Shown: piece after piece, positions 24,972-33,196 of the stretch
Layout: every line of letters begins with the position of its first letter
Numbering within the stretch: the first letter of the stretch is position 1
Assembly (NCBI RefSeq): GCF_002895005.1
Contig: NZ_POWF01000012.1
Span: forward strand, 1 to 64,000
Source: Hanstruepera neustonica
GTDB lineage: Bacteria; Bacteroidota; Bacteroidia; Flavobacteriales; Flavobacteriaceae
Length of the DNA: 64,000 bases
Direction: 5' to 3'
Made by a program: the position numbers and the translations under genes
The notes under the pieces: generated by a model
Database searches by the model: none
The model's input: only the letters and a program-made list of their open reading frames with translations
Told to the model about the DNA's origin: nothing

Positions 24972-25319
24972 CTAATAGTGGTTTTTGTACCAAACCTTTT
25001 GCCATTCTCGCTTGAGTATCATAAATGATACCTGTTCGGACATTTCTAATGTATCAGTACCATCCAAAGACCTAATTTGTTTTTCAGGAACATCAATGAT
25101 ATAGAGCAGATTCAGGTAATCCATAAACCGCTCCTGAATTAATTTATAGATGGTTTCATGAAGCATGAGTTTTAAACTAGACGGCAAAATATCCTCATTA
25201 AAACTTAAATTCAAATTGGCAAGAGCCAAATCCTTATTAAGCTGAACAATCAACTGCCTATATAGTTTAAGTCCTTCAGCTTGCTGGATTAATTCTGAAA
25301 ATGTTATTGGCCATTGCAT
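24972..25319 (-). CDS. Conserved hypothetical, coupled to polyprenyl synthase
   Basis: A 115-residue, probably helical cytoplasmic protein without signal peptide or TM. It has no catalytic motif I know. Its start overlaps the last base of the polyprenyl synthetase stop (shared position 25319), so it is translationally coupled and probably works with it or simply shares expression. As I remember this pairing recurs in flavobacteria; the function is unknown. Confidence 0.7.
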   Translation of the reverse strand: MQWPITFSELIQQAEGLKLYRQLIVQLNKDLALANLNLSFNEDILPSSLKLMLHETIYKLIQERFMDYLNLLYIIDVPEKQIRSLDGTDTLEMSEQVSFMILKREWQKVWYKNHY

Positions 25320-26293
25320 TAAACAGATCGATTCATTAATTGTAAACCAAATTCTTTTAGAATGGTTTTTTTTGTGTTTGGAATATTTAACTGATTTAAA
25401 ACTTCAAAAGCCTTATTGGTGAATTTTGAAATTTCGTTTTTTGTAGCGTCAGCAGCTCCTGTAGTTTCAAAAATAGATTTTATGGTTTTTATTTTATCGG
25501 TTTGGTCAGTTGGGTTTAAACTATATAAATCGGACAATTGCTGTCTATCTTCATCGTCACCTAGCTCAAATGATTTAATGTATAAAATGGTTTTTTTATT
25601 TTCAATAATATCACCTCCAACTTGCTTACCAAAGGTTTTTGGATCTCCAAAAGCATCTAAATAATCATCTTGAAGCTGAAAAGCGATGCCTAGGTTTTTA
25701 CCAAATTCATAAATCCGATCTTGGTCTTCTTTTTTAGCATTAGCAACTATAGCTCCCATTTTCATGGCAGCACCAACCAAAACAGCTGTTTTATACTCAA
25801 TCATTTTTAAATAACTACCTATTGTAACATGATCCTGTGTTTCAAAATCAATATCATACTGTTGGCCTTCACAAACCTCGAGAGCTGTTTTACTAAATAA
25901 TTTGGCTAATGCCTGAAAGGTTTCACAAGGATAATTTTCAAATAATTTATAAGCCATGATTAACATAGCATCACCAGACAAAATACCTGTGTTAACATCC
26001 CACTTTTCATGAACAGTCTCTTGACCTCTACGCAATGGTGCGGCATCCATGATATCATCATGAATCAATGAAAAATTGTGGAATACTTCAATACTCAATG
26101 CGGCATTCATAGCCAGTTTATAATCAGCATCAAACAATTCTGCACTCATTAACGTTAAAACAGGTCTTAATCGCTTCCCACCTAATTTTAATATATAGTT
26201 AATAGGCGCATAAAGAGATGAGGGTTCTCCAAACGTTTGGTAGTCTTCTAAATAGGAACTAAAAGCTTTTTGATAAAAGGATATTGATTGCAT
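25319..26293 (-). CDS. Polyprenyl (geranylgeranyl/farnesyl-type) diphosphate synthase
   Basis: A 324-residue trans-prenyl elongating enzyme that condenses IPP with allylic diphosphates. First Asp-rich motif: LIHDDIMDAAPLRRG (about residues 77-90); second: QLQDDYLDAFGD near 207; GGKRLRPVL near 34 binds IPP. The two residues immediately before the first DDxxD motif are Ile-His; without a bulky aromatic there, a product longer than C15 is likely, but this is inference. It supplies quinone or carotenoid precursors; dxs at 45796 feeds the same pathway. Confidence 0.9.
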   Translation of the reverse strand: MQSISFYQKAFSSYLEDYQTFGEPSSLYAPINYILKLGGKRLRPVLTLMSAELFDADYKLAMNAALSIEVFHNFSLIHDDIMDAAPLRRGQETVHEKWDVNTGILSGDAMLIMAYKLFENYPCETFQALAKLFSKTALEVCEGQQYDIDFETQDHVTIGSYLKMIEYKTAVLVGAAMKMGAIVANAKKEDQDRIYEFGKNLGIAFQLQDDYLDAFGDPKTFGKQVGGDIIENKKTILYIKSFELGDDEDRQQLSDLYSLNPTDQTDKIKTIKSIFETTGAADATKNEISKFTNKAFEVLNQLNIPNTKKTILKEFGLQLMNRSV

Positions 26294-26366
26294 GATTGCA
26301 AAATAAAGTAATTGCCTTCATTATTACAACAACTTTAGGGTAATGTTAAAAAAACATTAAAACTAT

Positions 26367-26407
26367 GGAAACTTTTTTTGTTTTTAAAGTTTCCTTGCGT
26401 AGCTTTG
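26367..26407 (+). promoter_or_regulatory. Efflux operon promoter with overlapping palindromic operator
   Basis: TTTG (26377-26380), 19 nt, TAGCTTTG (26400-26407) is a consensus promoter. GGAAACTTT (26367-26375) and AAAGTTTCC (26386-26394) form a perfect inverted repeat that straddles the -33 and spacer, an ideal site for repression by the TetR protein encoded next. Confidence 0.8.
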
Positions 26408-26417
26408 CACCACAATT

Positions 26418-27026
26418 ATGAAAGAAGACATTTTAAAAACAGCCGTTGATTTATTTTTAACCTATGGGTTCAAAAGTGTGACCATGGATGATATTGCCAA
26501 TAATTTAGGCATATCAAAAAAAACCATTTATCAATACTTTGAAAACAAAACCATTTTGGTTGAAGAATCTGTTATGTATTTATTCCAATCGATTTCTAGT
26601 GGTATTGAAGACATTAGGGATATGGAAAAAAATCCGATAGAGGAAATTTATGAGATCAAAAAATTCTTAATGCACAATCTTAAGGATGAAAAATCCTCGC
26701 CGCAATATCAATTAGAAAAGTATTACCCAAAAATATTTAAGGATATTAAGGAGAAACAATATTGTGTCATGGATGATTGCGTAAGTTGCAATTTAGAAAG
26801 AGGTAAGAAGATTGGATTATACAGAGAAAACCTGAATGTCAATTTCATTTCCAAAATCTATTTCAATTGCATGATGTCTCTAAAGGATAAGGGGTTGTTT
26901 CCGCTTGAAAACTTTTCGATGAAATCGCTTATGGATAATTATTTGGAATATCACCTACGCGGAATTTGTACCCCAAAAGGTCTTGAACTGTTGAACGAAT
27001 ATTTGAAAGTCAATCAATCACATTAA
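26418..27026 (+). CDS. TetR-family transcriptional repressor of the efflux operon
   Basis: A 202-residue TetR-type regulator. The N-terminal HTH is clear (about residues 10-50: FLTYGFKSVTMDDIANNLGISKKTIYQYFENK). The C-terminal ligand domain is diverged and contains CVMDDCVSCNLERG, three cysteines in ten residues, which could sense redox state or metal. It is the first gene of the operon and lies 11 nt after its own palindromic promoter, so autorepression and control of the pump downstream are likely. Confidence 0.9.
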   Translation: MKEDILKTAVDLFLTYGFKSVTMDDIANNLGISKKTIYQYFENKTILVEESVMYLFQSISSGIEDIRDMEKNPIEEIYEIKKFLMHNLKDEKSSPQYQLEKYYPKIFKDIKEKQYCVMDDCVSCNLERGKKIGLYRENLNVNFISKIYFNCMMSLKDKGLFPLENFSMKSLMDNYLEYHLRGICTPKGLELLNEYLKVNQSH

Positions 27027-27047
27027 AAACTTACCTAAAAAGAATAC

Positions 27048-28391
27048 ATGAAACACATCACCTTAATAATAATCTGTTTTCTATTTTCCATTATGTCCCT
27101 AGGACAAGAAAACAATTATACTTTCTCATTACAAGAAGCCATAGATTTTGCATTAGAAAATAACCGTGCAGCAAAAAATGCTATTCGTGATGTAGAAATT
27201 GCAGAAAAAGAAAAATGGGGAGCAACAGCGACAGGATTACCCCAAATTAATGGTAACGTTGACTACCAAAATTGGATCAAGCAACAAGTATCATTATTAC
27301 CGGGTGAAATTGCTGGAGGTGCTCCTGGAACATTTGTCCCTGTTACCTTTGGAACAAAACAAAGCATGAATTTAGGCGCCACTTTAAATCAACTTTTGTT
27401 TGATGGCTCCTATTTAGTTGGCCTACAAGCTGCCAAAGTATATCTTTTAATTTCAGAGAATTCTAAAACAAAAACGGATTTGGAAGTCAGAAAAGCTGTC
27501 ATTAATGCTTATGGCAACGTATTGCTTGCCGAAAAAAGCTTGGATATTGTTAACAACAATATTTCAGTACTCCAAAAAAATCTGGATGAAACCACAAAAA
27601 TTTATGAAAATGGCCTAGAAGAAGAAGAAAGTGTTGAACAATTGCAAATAACTTTAAGTAGCTTAAAAAGTTACCTTAACAATAACATCAGGCTAAAAGA
27701 TCTAGCCTATAAAATGTTTAATATTTCATTAGGTTTGGATTTAAATACAAATACGATTCTTACTGATGACCTAGAAACACTCACGCTACAAAATATTTCT
27801 TTAGACCTTTTAAGCACCGAAGAAAATGTTGAAAACACCATTGATTACAGAATTGCTGCCAATTATATGGAAACAACAGAGTTACAGCTTAAACTTGAAA
27901 AAAGCACTTTTCTGCCTAGTTTAAATGCTTTTGTGTCTGCTGGGTATAATGGATTTAGTGACAAATTTACTTTTACTAACACCAACCAAGAATGGTTCGG
28001 ACAAGCTCAATTTGGAGTTGGACTTTCGGTACCTATATTTAGTTCAGGTATGCGCAGTGCCGCCACCCAGCGTGCGCAAATTAATGTCGAAAAAGCTAAA
28101 GAAGAATTGACACAAACCGAACAAGAATTACGTTTTCAAATAGCCAATGCTAAAAGCGATTATCAATTTGCCATTGAAGAATACACCAACAAAAAAGAAA
28201 ATTTAGATTTAGCCGAACGTATAGAATCAAAAAACGAAACCAAATTTTTTGAAGGTATTGCTACCAGTTTTGATTTGCGTCAAGCTCAAACACAACTATA
28301 CACTGCCCAGCAAGAATACTTACAAGCCATGTTTAATGTCATTGCTAAAAAGGCAGAATTAGAAACCATACTGAACACTGTTAATTATTAA
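27048..28391 (+). CDS. TolC-family outer-membrane efflux protein
   Basis: A 447-residue outer-membrane channel component. A signal peptide (about 1-19, ending MSLGQ) is followed by two repeats of the TolC type, with long helices beginning FSLQEAIDFALENNRAAKNAIRDVEIAEKEKWGATATGLPQI. The strand segment FGVGLSVPIFSSGMRSAATQRAQ is the typical second beta-hairpin and helix entry. It works with the adaptor and pump encoded next, at 17 nt spacing. Confidence 0.93.
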   Translation: MKHITLIIICFLFSIMSLGQENNYTFSLQEAIDFALENNRAAKNAIRDVEIAEKEKWGATATGLPQINGNVDYQNWIKQQVSLLPGEIAGGAPGTFVPVTFGTKQSMNLGATLNQLLFDGSYLVGLQAAKVYLLISENSKTKTDLEVRKAVINAYGNVLLAEKSLDIVNNNISVLQKNLDETTKIYENGLEEEESVEQLQITLSSLKSYLNNNIRLKDLAYKMFNISLGLDLNTNTILTDDLETLTLQNISLDLLSTEENVENTIDYRIAANYMETTELQLKLEKSTFLPSLNAFVSAGYNGFSDKFTFTNTNQEWFGQAQFGVGLSVPIFSSGMRSAATQRAQINVEKAKEELTQTEQELRFQIANAKSDYQFAIEEYTNKKENLDLAERIESKNETKFFEGIATSFDLRQAQTQLYTAQQEYLQAMFNVIAKKAELETILNTVNY

Positions 28392-28408
28392 GCTATCACA
28401 ATAAAAAA

Positions 28409-29590
28409 ATGAAAAATATACTAACACTCCTATTAGCAACCGTTATTTTATTTTCTTGCGGAGAAGGCAAAAAAAATTCGTTGGAAAACGTCTTAAGTTC
28501 AAACAATCTGGAGCTTATGCGCCAAAAACGTGCCGAAATTGTTGAACAACAGCAAACCATTCATGACCAATTGGTTCAATTGGATGATGCCATAGCCAAA
28601 GTAGATACGGTTAAAAAAGTGCCTTTAATAACAACATTTAAGGCAAAAACGGAGCCTTTTAATCACTATTTTGAAATTCAAGGAAATGTTACCACCAAAG
28701 ACCTTTTGGTGATTACACCAGAGTACAACGGTATTTTGTCTCATGTATATGTAACCGAAGGTCAAAAAGTAAGTAAAGGTCAAACCCTAGCAAAAATTGA
28801 TGATGGCGGTTTAAGTCAACAATTGGCACAATTAAAAATACAAGCTGATTTGGCAAAAACCACTTACGAGCGTCAAAAACGCCTTTGGGACCAAAACATA
28901 GGTAGTGAAATTCAATTTCTTCAAGCCAAGTCCACTTATGAAGCTCAAGAAGAAGCCGTAAATCAACTCAATCAACAAATTGCCAAAACGGTTGTTAAGG
29001 CACCTTTTTCTGGAACCATTGATGATGTCATTACCGAACAAGGTAGTGTAGTTGCTGCTGGACAATCTCAATTATTTAGATTGGTCAGCCTAAACAATAT
29101 GTATATAGAAACCGATGTGCCCGAACGTTACATTGAAGATGTTACCAAAGGCAAACATGTTGTGGTAGAGTTTCCGGTTTTAGGAAAAAGTATAGAAACC
29201 GAAATTCGTCAAGCGGGTGATTTTATTAACCCGTCCAATCGTACTTTTAAGGTTGAAGTTGGTATTCCTAATTCTGAAAAGAATATCAAACCAAACTTAA
29301 CGGCTAAACTAAAGATTAATGATTACACGAATAAGGAAGCCATTTTAATTCCTCAAAGTGTCATTTCTGAAAATGCTGAAGGCGAACAATACATTTACAC
29401 GGTATCAGAAAAAGATAGCGATAATATTGGTGTTGCCAAAAAGACCATTATCACTACTGGAAAAACTCAAGGCGATGTCATTGAGGTTCTATCTGGAATT
29501 GAAAACGATACCGAAATCATCAAAGAAGGTGCGCGTAGTGTCAAGGATGGACAATCAGTAGAAGTTATTGACTACAACGAAGCGAAATAA
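28409..29590 (+). CDS. RND efflux periplasmic adaptor (membrane fusion) lipoprotein
   Basis: A 393-residue adaptor linking pump and TolC. It begins with a lipoprotein signal, lipobox VILFSC with the acylated Cys17. A coiled-coil hairpin and a biotinyl/lipoyl-like domain (GILSHVYVTEGQKVSKGQTLAKIDD, about 110-135, and VVKAPFSGTIDDVITEQGSVVAAGQ, about 196-220) identify the HlyD/AcrA family. The beta-barrel domain follows. It is 30 nt upstream of the pump gene. Confidence 0.93.
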   Translation: MKNILTLLLATVILFSCGEGKKNSLENVLSSNNLELMRQKRAEIVEQQQTIHDQLVQLDDAIAKVDTVKKVPLITTFKAKTEPFNHYFEIQGNVTTKDLLVITPEYNGILSHVYVTEGQKVSKGQTLAKIDDGGLSQQLAQLKIQADLAKTTYERQKRLWDQNIGSEIQFLQAKSTYEAQEEAVNQLNQQIAKTVVKAPFSGTIDDVITEQGSVVAAGQSQLFRLVSLNNMYIETDVPERYIEDVTKGKHVVVEFPVLGKSIETEIRQAGDFINPSNRTFKVEVGIPNSEKNIKPNLTAKLKINDYTNKEAILIPQSVISENAEGEQYIYTVSEKDSDNIGVAKKTIITTGKTQGDVIEVLSGIENDTEIIKEGARSVKDGQSVEVIDYNEAK

Positions 29591-29620
29591 TAGACTAACC
29601 CAAAGCCAAAAAAATATAAC

Positions 29621-32600
29621 ATGACTGAAAGACAGAAAAAAGTCGATAAAGAATTTGGACTATCATCGTGGGCCATTAATAACAAGACCACCATTTATGT
29701 CCTGATTTTGGTATTCTTTTACTTGGGTGTTTCGGCATTCTTTGAAATGCCTAGGGAAAACTTCCCAGAAGTAAACGAAACAAAAATATATGTCAGTACT
29801 ATTTTCCCAGGAAATACTGCTGAAGATATAGAGAAACTCATTACAGATCCTTTAGAAGATGAACTAAAAACCGTCAGTAATGTTGTTGAAATAACCTCAA
29901 CATCACAAGAAGACTACTCCATGGTCATTGTTGAGTTTGATGAAGGGATTACCGTTGAAGAAGCTAAATTAAAAGTCAAAGATGAAGTAGAATCAAAAAC
30001 CACTAATGAGGACTGGCCAACCTTTAATGGTGCCAAAGTAGAACCCGATGTTTTTGATTTGAGTATGTCTGAAGAAATGCCCATTTTGAACATTAACATT
30101 TCTGGAGATTACCCAGTAGAAAAATTAAAGGAATATGGTGAGTATCTCCAAGATGAAATTGAAGATCTTTTAGAGATAAAGGAAGTTGCCATTCGTGGTG
30201 CGCAAGAAAAAGAAGTGGAAGTTGCTGTTGATATCTATAAAATGATGGCTGCTCAAGTATCTTTTAGTGATGTCATCAACGCCATTAGCGGTGGAAACGT
30301 TACTATGTCGGCAGGAAACATCAAAGCCAGTGGACAACGTAGAACTATTCGGATTTTAGGTGAAATTGAAGATCCTGCACAACTACGTGATTTTGTTGTG
30401 AAATCAGAGCACGACAATCCTATTTATTTAAAAGATATTGCCACAGTTAGTTTTGAAGAGGAAGACAAAACCACCTTTGCCAGAGAGTATGGCGAGCCAG
30501 TGGTAATGCTGGATGTTAAAAAGCGCGCAGGAAAAAACATGGTTGCTGCCGCAGAGCAGATTCAAACCATTGTTCAAGACGCCAAAGACAACGTCTTTCC
30601 ACAAGACTTAAAAGTTACCATTGCCAACGATCAATCATCAGTTACCATAGGTCAAGTAGATGATTTGGTCAACAACATCATTTTTGGGGTGATATTGGTT
30701 GTCACTGTATTAATGTTCTTCCTGGGCTTCAAAAATGCCATTTTCGTTGGTTTCGCTATTCCTATGTCCATGTTTATGTCGCTCATGATTCTCAATATGT
30801 TTGGCATTACATTAAATACTATGGTGTTATTCGGACTTATCATGGGTCTGGGAATGCTGGTGGACAATGGTATTGTTGTGGTAGAAAACGTCTATCGTTT
30901 AATGGATGAGGAAGGCATGAGTCGTATTGAAGCTGCCAAAAAAGGAATAGGGGAAATAGCCTTCCCAATTATTATATCAACAGCCACAACGGTAGCTGCT
31001 TTTATACCATTAGGCTTATGGCCAGGCATTATGGGTGAATTTATGATGATTTTACCTCAAACTCTATCCATTGTTTTAGGGTCATCATTATTTGTTGCCA
31101 TATTTTTCAACTCGGTATTGGTATCCCAATTCATGAGTATTGAAGATAAAGATATGCCTCTAAAACGCATTGTGACACTTACGAGTATCATGGCTGTTTT
31201 AGGCATTATGGTCTATTTTGTAGCAGGCGAGTATCGTGCCTTGGGTAGTTTAATGGTTTTCACAGCCATTATGTTGTGGGTATATAGACTATTCTTACGC
31301 AAATGGGCTAATAATTTTCAAACCAAAACATTAGTAAAATTGGAGCGCTTGTACGAAAGAACGCTACGTTGGACTTTATCTGGATGGAAACCATATGCTT
31401 TAAGTATTGGAACATTTTTATTGCTTATTATGGCATTTATGGCTTTTGGCATGTCATTATCAACACAACGTACCAAAGTGGAGTTCTTCCCAGATAACAT
31501 TCCAAACCAAATTATTGTCTACATAGAATATCCTGAAGGTACCGCCATTGAAAAAACCAATGCCATAACCAAGGAAATTGAAAAACGTGTTTACAAGGTT
31601 TTAGATGATTCACAATATAAGGATGGTGATTATAATTTCATGGTTGAAAGTGCCGTATCACAAGTTGGTGAAGGTGCTGGAAATCCGCAAACTGATGGTG
31701 GTTCGGCTGCTGAAATGCCTCACAAAGCCAAAATAACAGCCTCTATGCGTGAGTTTAAATACCGTCGAGGCGAAGACAGTGAAATATTGCGTCAAAAAGT
31801 TCAAAAAGCCTTAGTTGGTATTTATCCAGGGGTTTTAATCTCCGTTGAAAAAGATGCTGCGGGACCACCTGCTGGCTCACCTATTAATATTGAATTAGAA
31901 GGAAATGATTACGATGAATTAATCAACACAGCTGAACGCATGCGTGAGTTTATCAACAGTAAAAATGTTGCTGGTGTTGACGAACTCAAAATTGACGTGA
32001 ATAAAGACAAACCCGTGATGCGTGTAGTTGTTGATCGTGAAAAGGCTGGTGAGTTGGGCATTAGTGCTTCACAAGTAGGACAGCAATTACGAAATTCCAT
32101 TTTTGGTTCCAAGGCAGGTGTCTATAAAGAAGATGGCGATGACTACGATATTTATGTGAGGTTTAATGAAGAAAATCGCTATGATAAAAGTGCGCTTTTC
32201 AATCAGAAAATCACATTTAGGGATATGGCTTCAGGACAGATTAAGGAAATACCTGTTTCCGCTATAGCAGAACATGAAAACACCTCTGGTTTCAGTGCCA
32301 TAAAACATAAGGATGCTAAACGTGTGGTAACTGTTTATTCGGCATTAGCACCTGGCTATACTGATGCTGGAGCTGTGGTTAATCAAATTCGAAACGAAAT
32401 GAAGAGCTTTGAAGACTTACCAAGCAATATCAAAATTGATTACACAGGGCAAATTGAAGAGCAAAACAAGCAAATGGCCTTTTTAATGGGTGCTTTTTTC
32501 ACTGGATTAGGACTTATTTTCTTCATTTTGATTTTCCAATTTAATTCAGTCTCTAAACCTGCTATAATTATGCTGGCCATTTTCTTAAGCTTAATTGGTG

Positions 32601-33127
32601 TGTTTGGAGGCATTGTTATTACCGGGAGTGCGTTTGTAATCATGATGACCATGGTTGGTATCATTTCCCTAGCTGGTGTTGTAGTAAATAATGGTGTGGT
32701 ACTATTGGATTATGCCCAATTATTGATTGACAGAAAGAAAGTAACCCTCTATATAGATGAAAACGACTATTTAGAAGTTGATGATTTGTTTGAATCCATC
32801 GTCAGAGCAGGTAAAGCACGTTTACGCCCTGTTCTTCTCACGGCTATTACAACTATTTTAGGTTTAATTCCATTGGCAGTTGGTTTCAACATCAATTTCT
32901 TTACTTTATTTAAAGATTTTGATGCAAACATCTACATCGGTGGTGATAATGTGGTTTTTTGGGGACCATTGGCATGGACTGTAATTTATGGTCTATTTGT
33001 TGCAACATTTTTAACCTTAGTTATTGTACCAGTTTTATTTTTCTTAGTCATGAAATTGAAGATGTGGTTACGCAAAAAACGCAAAGGTAGTTTGCAAATT
33101 GAAAGTGAATCCTTATCCCTTAAATAA
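29621..33127 (+). CDS. AcrB-type RND multidrug efflux pump permease
   Basis: A 1168-residue inner-membrane proton/drug antiporter (hydrophobe/amphiphile efflux family), longer than AcrB (1049) because of an extra membrane segment and loop after residue 520 (ITLTSIMAVLGIMVYFVAGEYRALGSLMVFTAIM). TM1 is preceded by a cytoplasmic SSWAINNKTT helix. GLIMGLGMLVDNGIVVVENVYR near 405 holds the relay Asp of TM4. The C-terminal half repeats the fold (GIISLAGVVVNNGVVLLDYAQ). Drug or lipid substrates cannot be inferred. It ends the TetR-TolC-adaptor-pump operon. Confidence 0.93.
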   Translation: MTERQKKVDKEFGLSSWAINNKTTIYVLILVFFYLGVSAFFEMPRENFPEVNETKIYVSTIFPGNTAEDIEKLITDPLEDELKTVSNVVEITSTSQEDYSMVIVEFDEGITVEEAKLKVKDEVESKTTNEDWPTFNGAKVEPDVFDLSMSEEMPILNINISGDYPVEKLKEYGEYLQDEIEDLLEIKEVAIRGAQEKEVEVAVDIYKMMAAQVSFSDVINAISGGNVTMSAGNIKASGQRRTIRILGEIEDPAQLRDFVVKSEHDNPIYLKDIATVSFEEEDKTTFAREYGEPVVMLDVKKRAGKNMVAAAEQIQTIVQDAKDNVFPQDLKVTIANDQSSVTIGQVDDLVNNIIFGVILVVTVLMFFLGFKNAIFVGFAIPMSMFMSLMILNMFGITLNTMVLFGLIMGLGMLVDNGIVVVENVYRLMDEEGMSRIEAAKKGIGEIAFPIIISTATTVAAFIPLGLWPGIMGEFMMILPQTLSIVLGSSLFVAIFFNSVLVSQFMSIEDKDMPLKRIVTLTSIMAVLGIMVYFVAGEYRALGSLMVFTAIMLWVYRLFLRKWANNFQTKTLVKLERLYERTLRWTLSGWKPYALSIGTFLLLIMAFMAFGMSLSTQRTKVEFFPDNIPNQIIVYIEYPEGTAIEKTNAITKEIEKRVYKVLDDSQYKDGDYNFMVESAVSQVGEGAGNPQTDGGSAAEMPHKAKITASMREFKYRRGEDSEILRQKVQKALVGIYPGVLISVEKDAAGPPAGSPINIELEGNDYDELINTAERMREFINSKNVAGVDELKIDVNKDKPVMRVVVDREKAGELGISASQVGQQLRNSIFGSKAGVYKEDGDDYDIYVRFNEENRYDKSALFNQKITFRDMASGQIKEIPVSAIAEHENTSGFSAIKHKDAKRVVTVYSALAPGYTDAGAVVNQIRNEMKSFEDLPSNIKIDYTGQIEEQNKQMAFLMGAFFTGLGLIFFILIFQFNSVSKPAIIMLAIFLSLIGVFGGIVITGSAFVIMMTMVGIISLAGVVVNNGVVLLDYAQLLIDRKKVTLYIDENDYLEVDDLFESIVRAGKARLRPVLLTAITTILGLIPLAVGFNINFFTLFKDFDANIYIGGDNVVFWGPLAWTVIYGLFVATFLTLVIVPVLFFLVMKLKMWLRKKRKGSLQIESESLSLK

Positions 33128-33145
33128 GGATTGATTAATAGCAGA

Positions 33146-33175
33146 AAAAGCCTTAACAATTGTTAAGGCTTTTTC
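33146..33175 (+). terminator. Terminator between the efflux operon and dabA (convergent)
   Basis: AAAAGCCTTAACA and TGTTAAGGCTTTT (33146-33173) form a nearly perfect palindromic stem around AATT with T-rich ends on both strands, so it can serve both converging transcripts. Confidence 0.85.
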
Positions 33176-33196
33176 ATTTGATTTAAAATTCTCTTA

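Noticed and set aside
29621-33127. Extra-long AcrB as a possible fusion of two genes
   Set aside because: The added length is one membrane segment and loop after the first TM block; both RND halves are otherwise normal and in one continuous frame.
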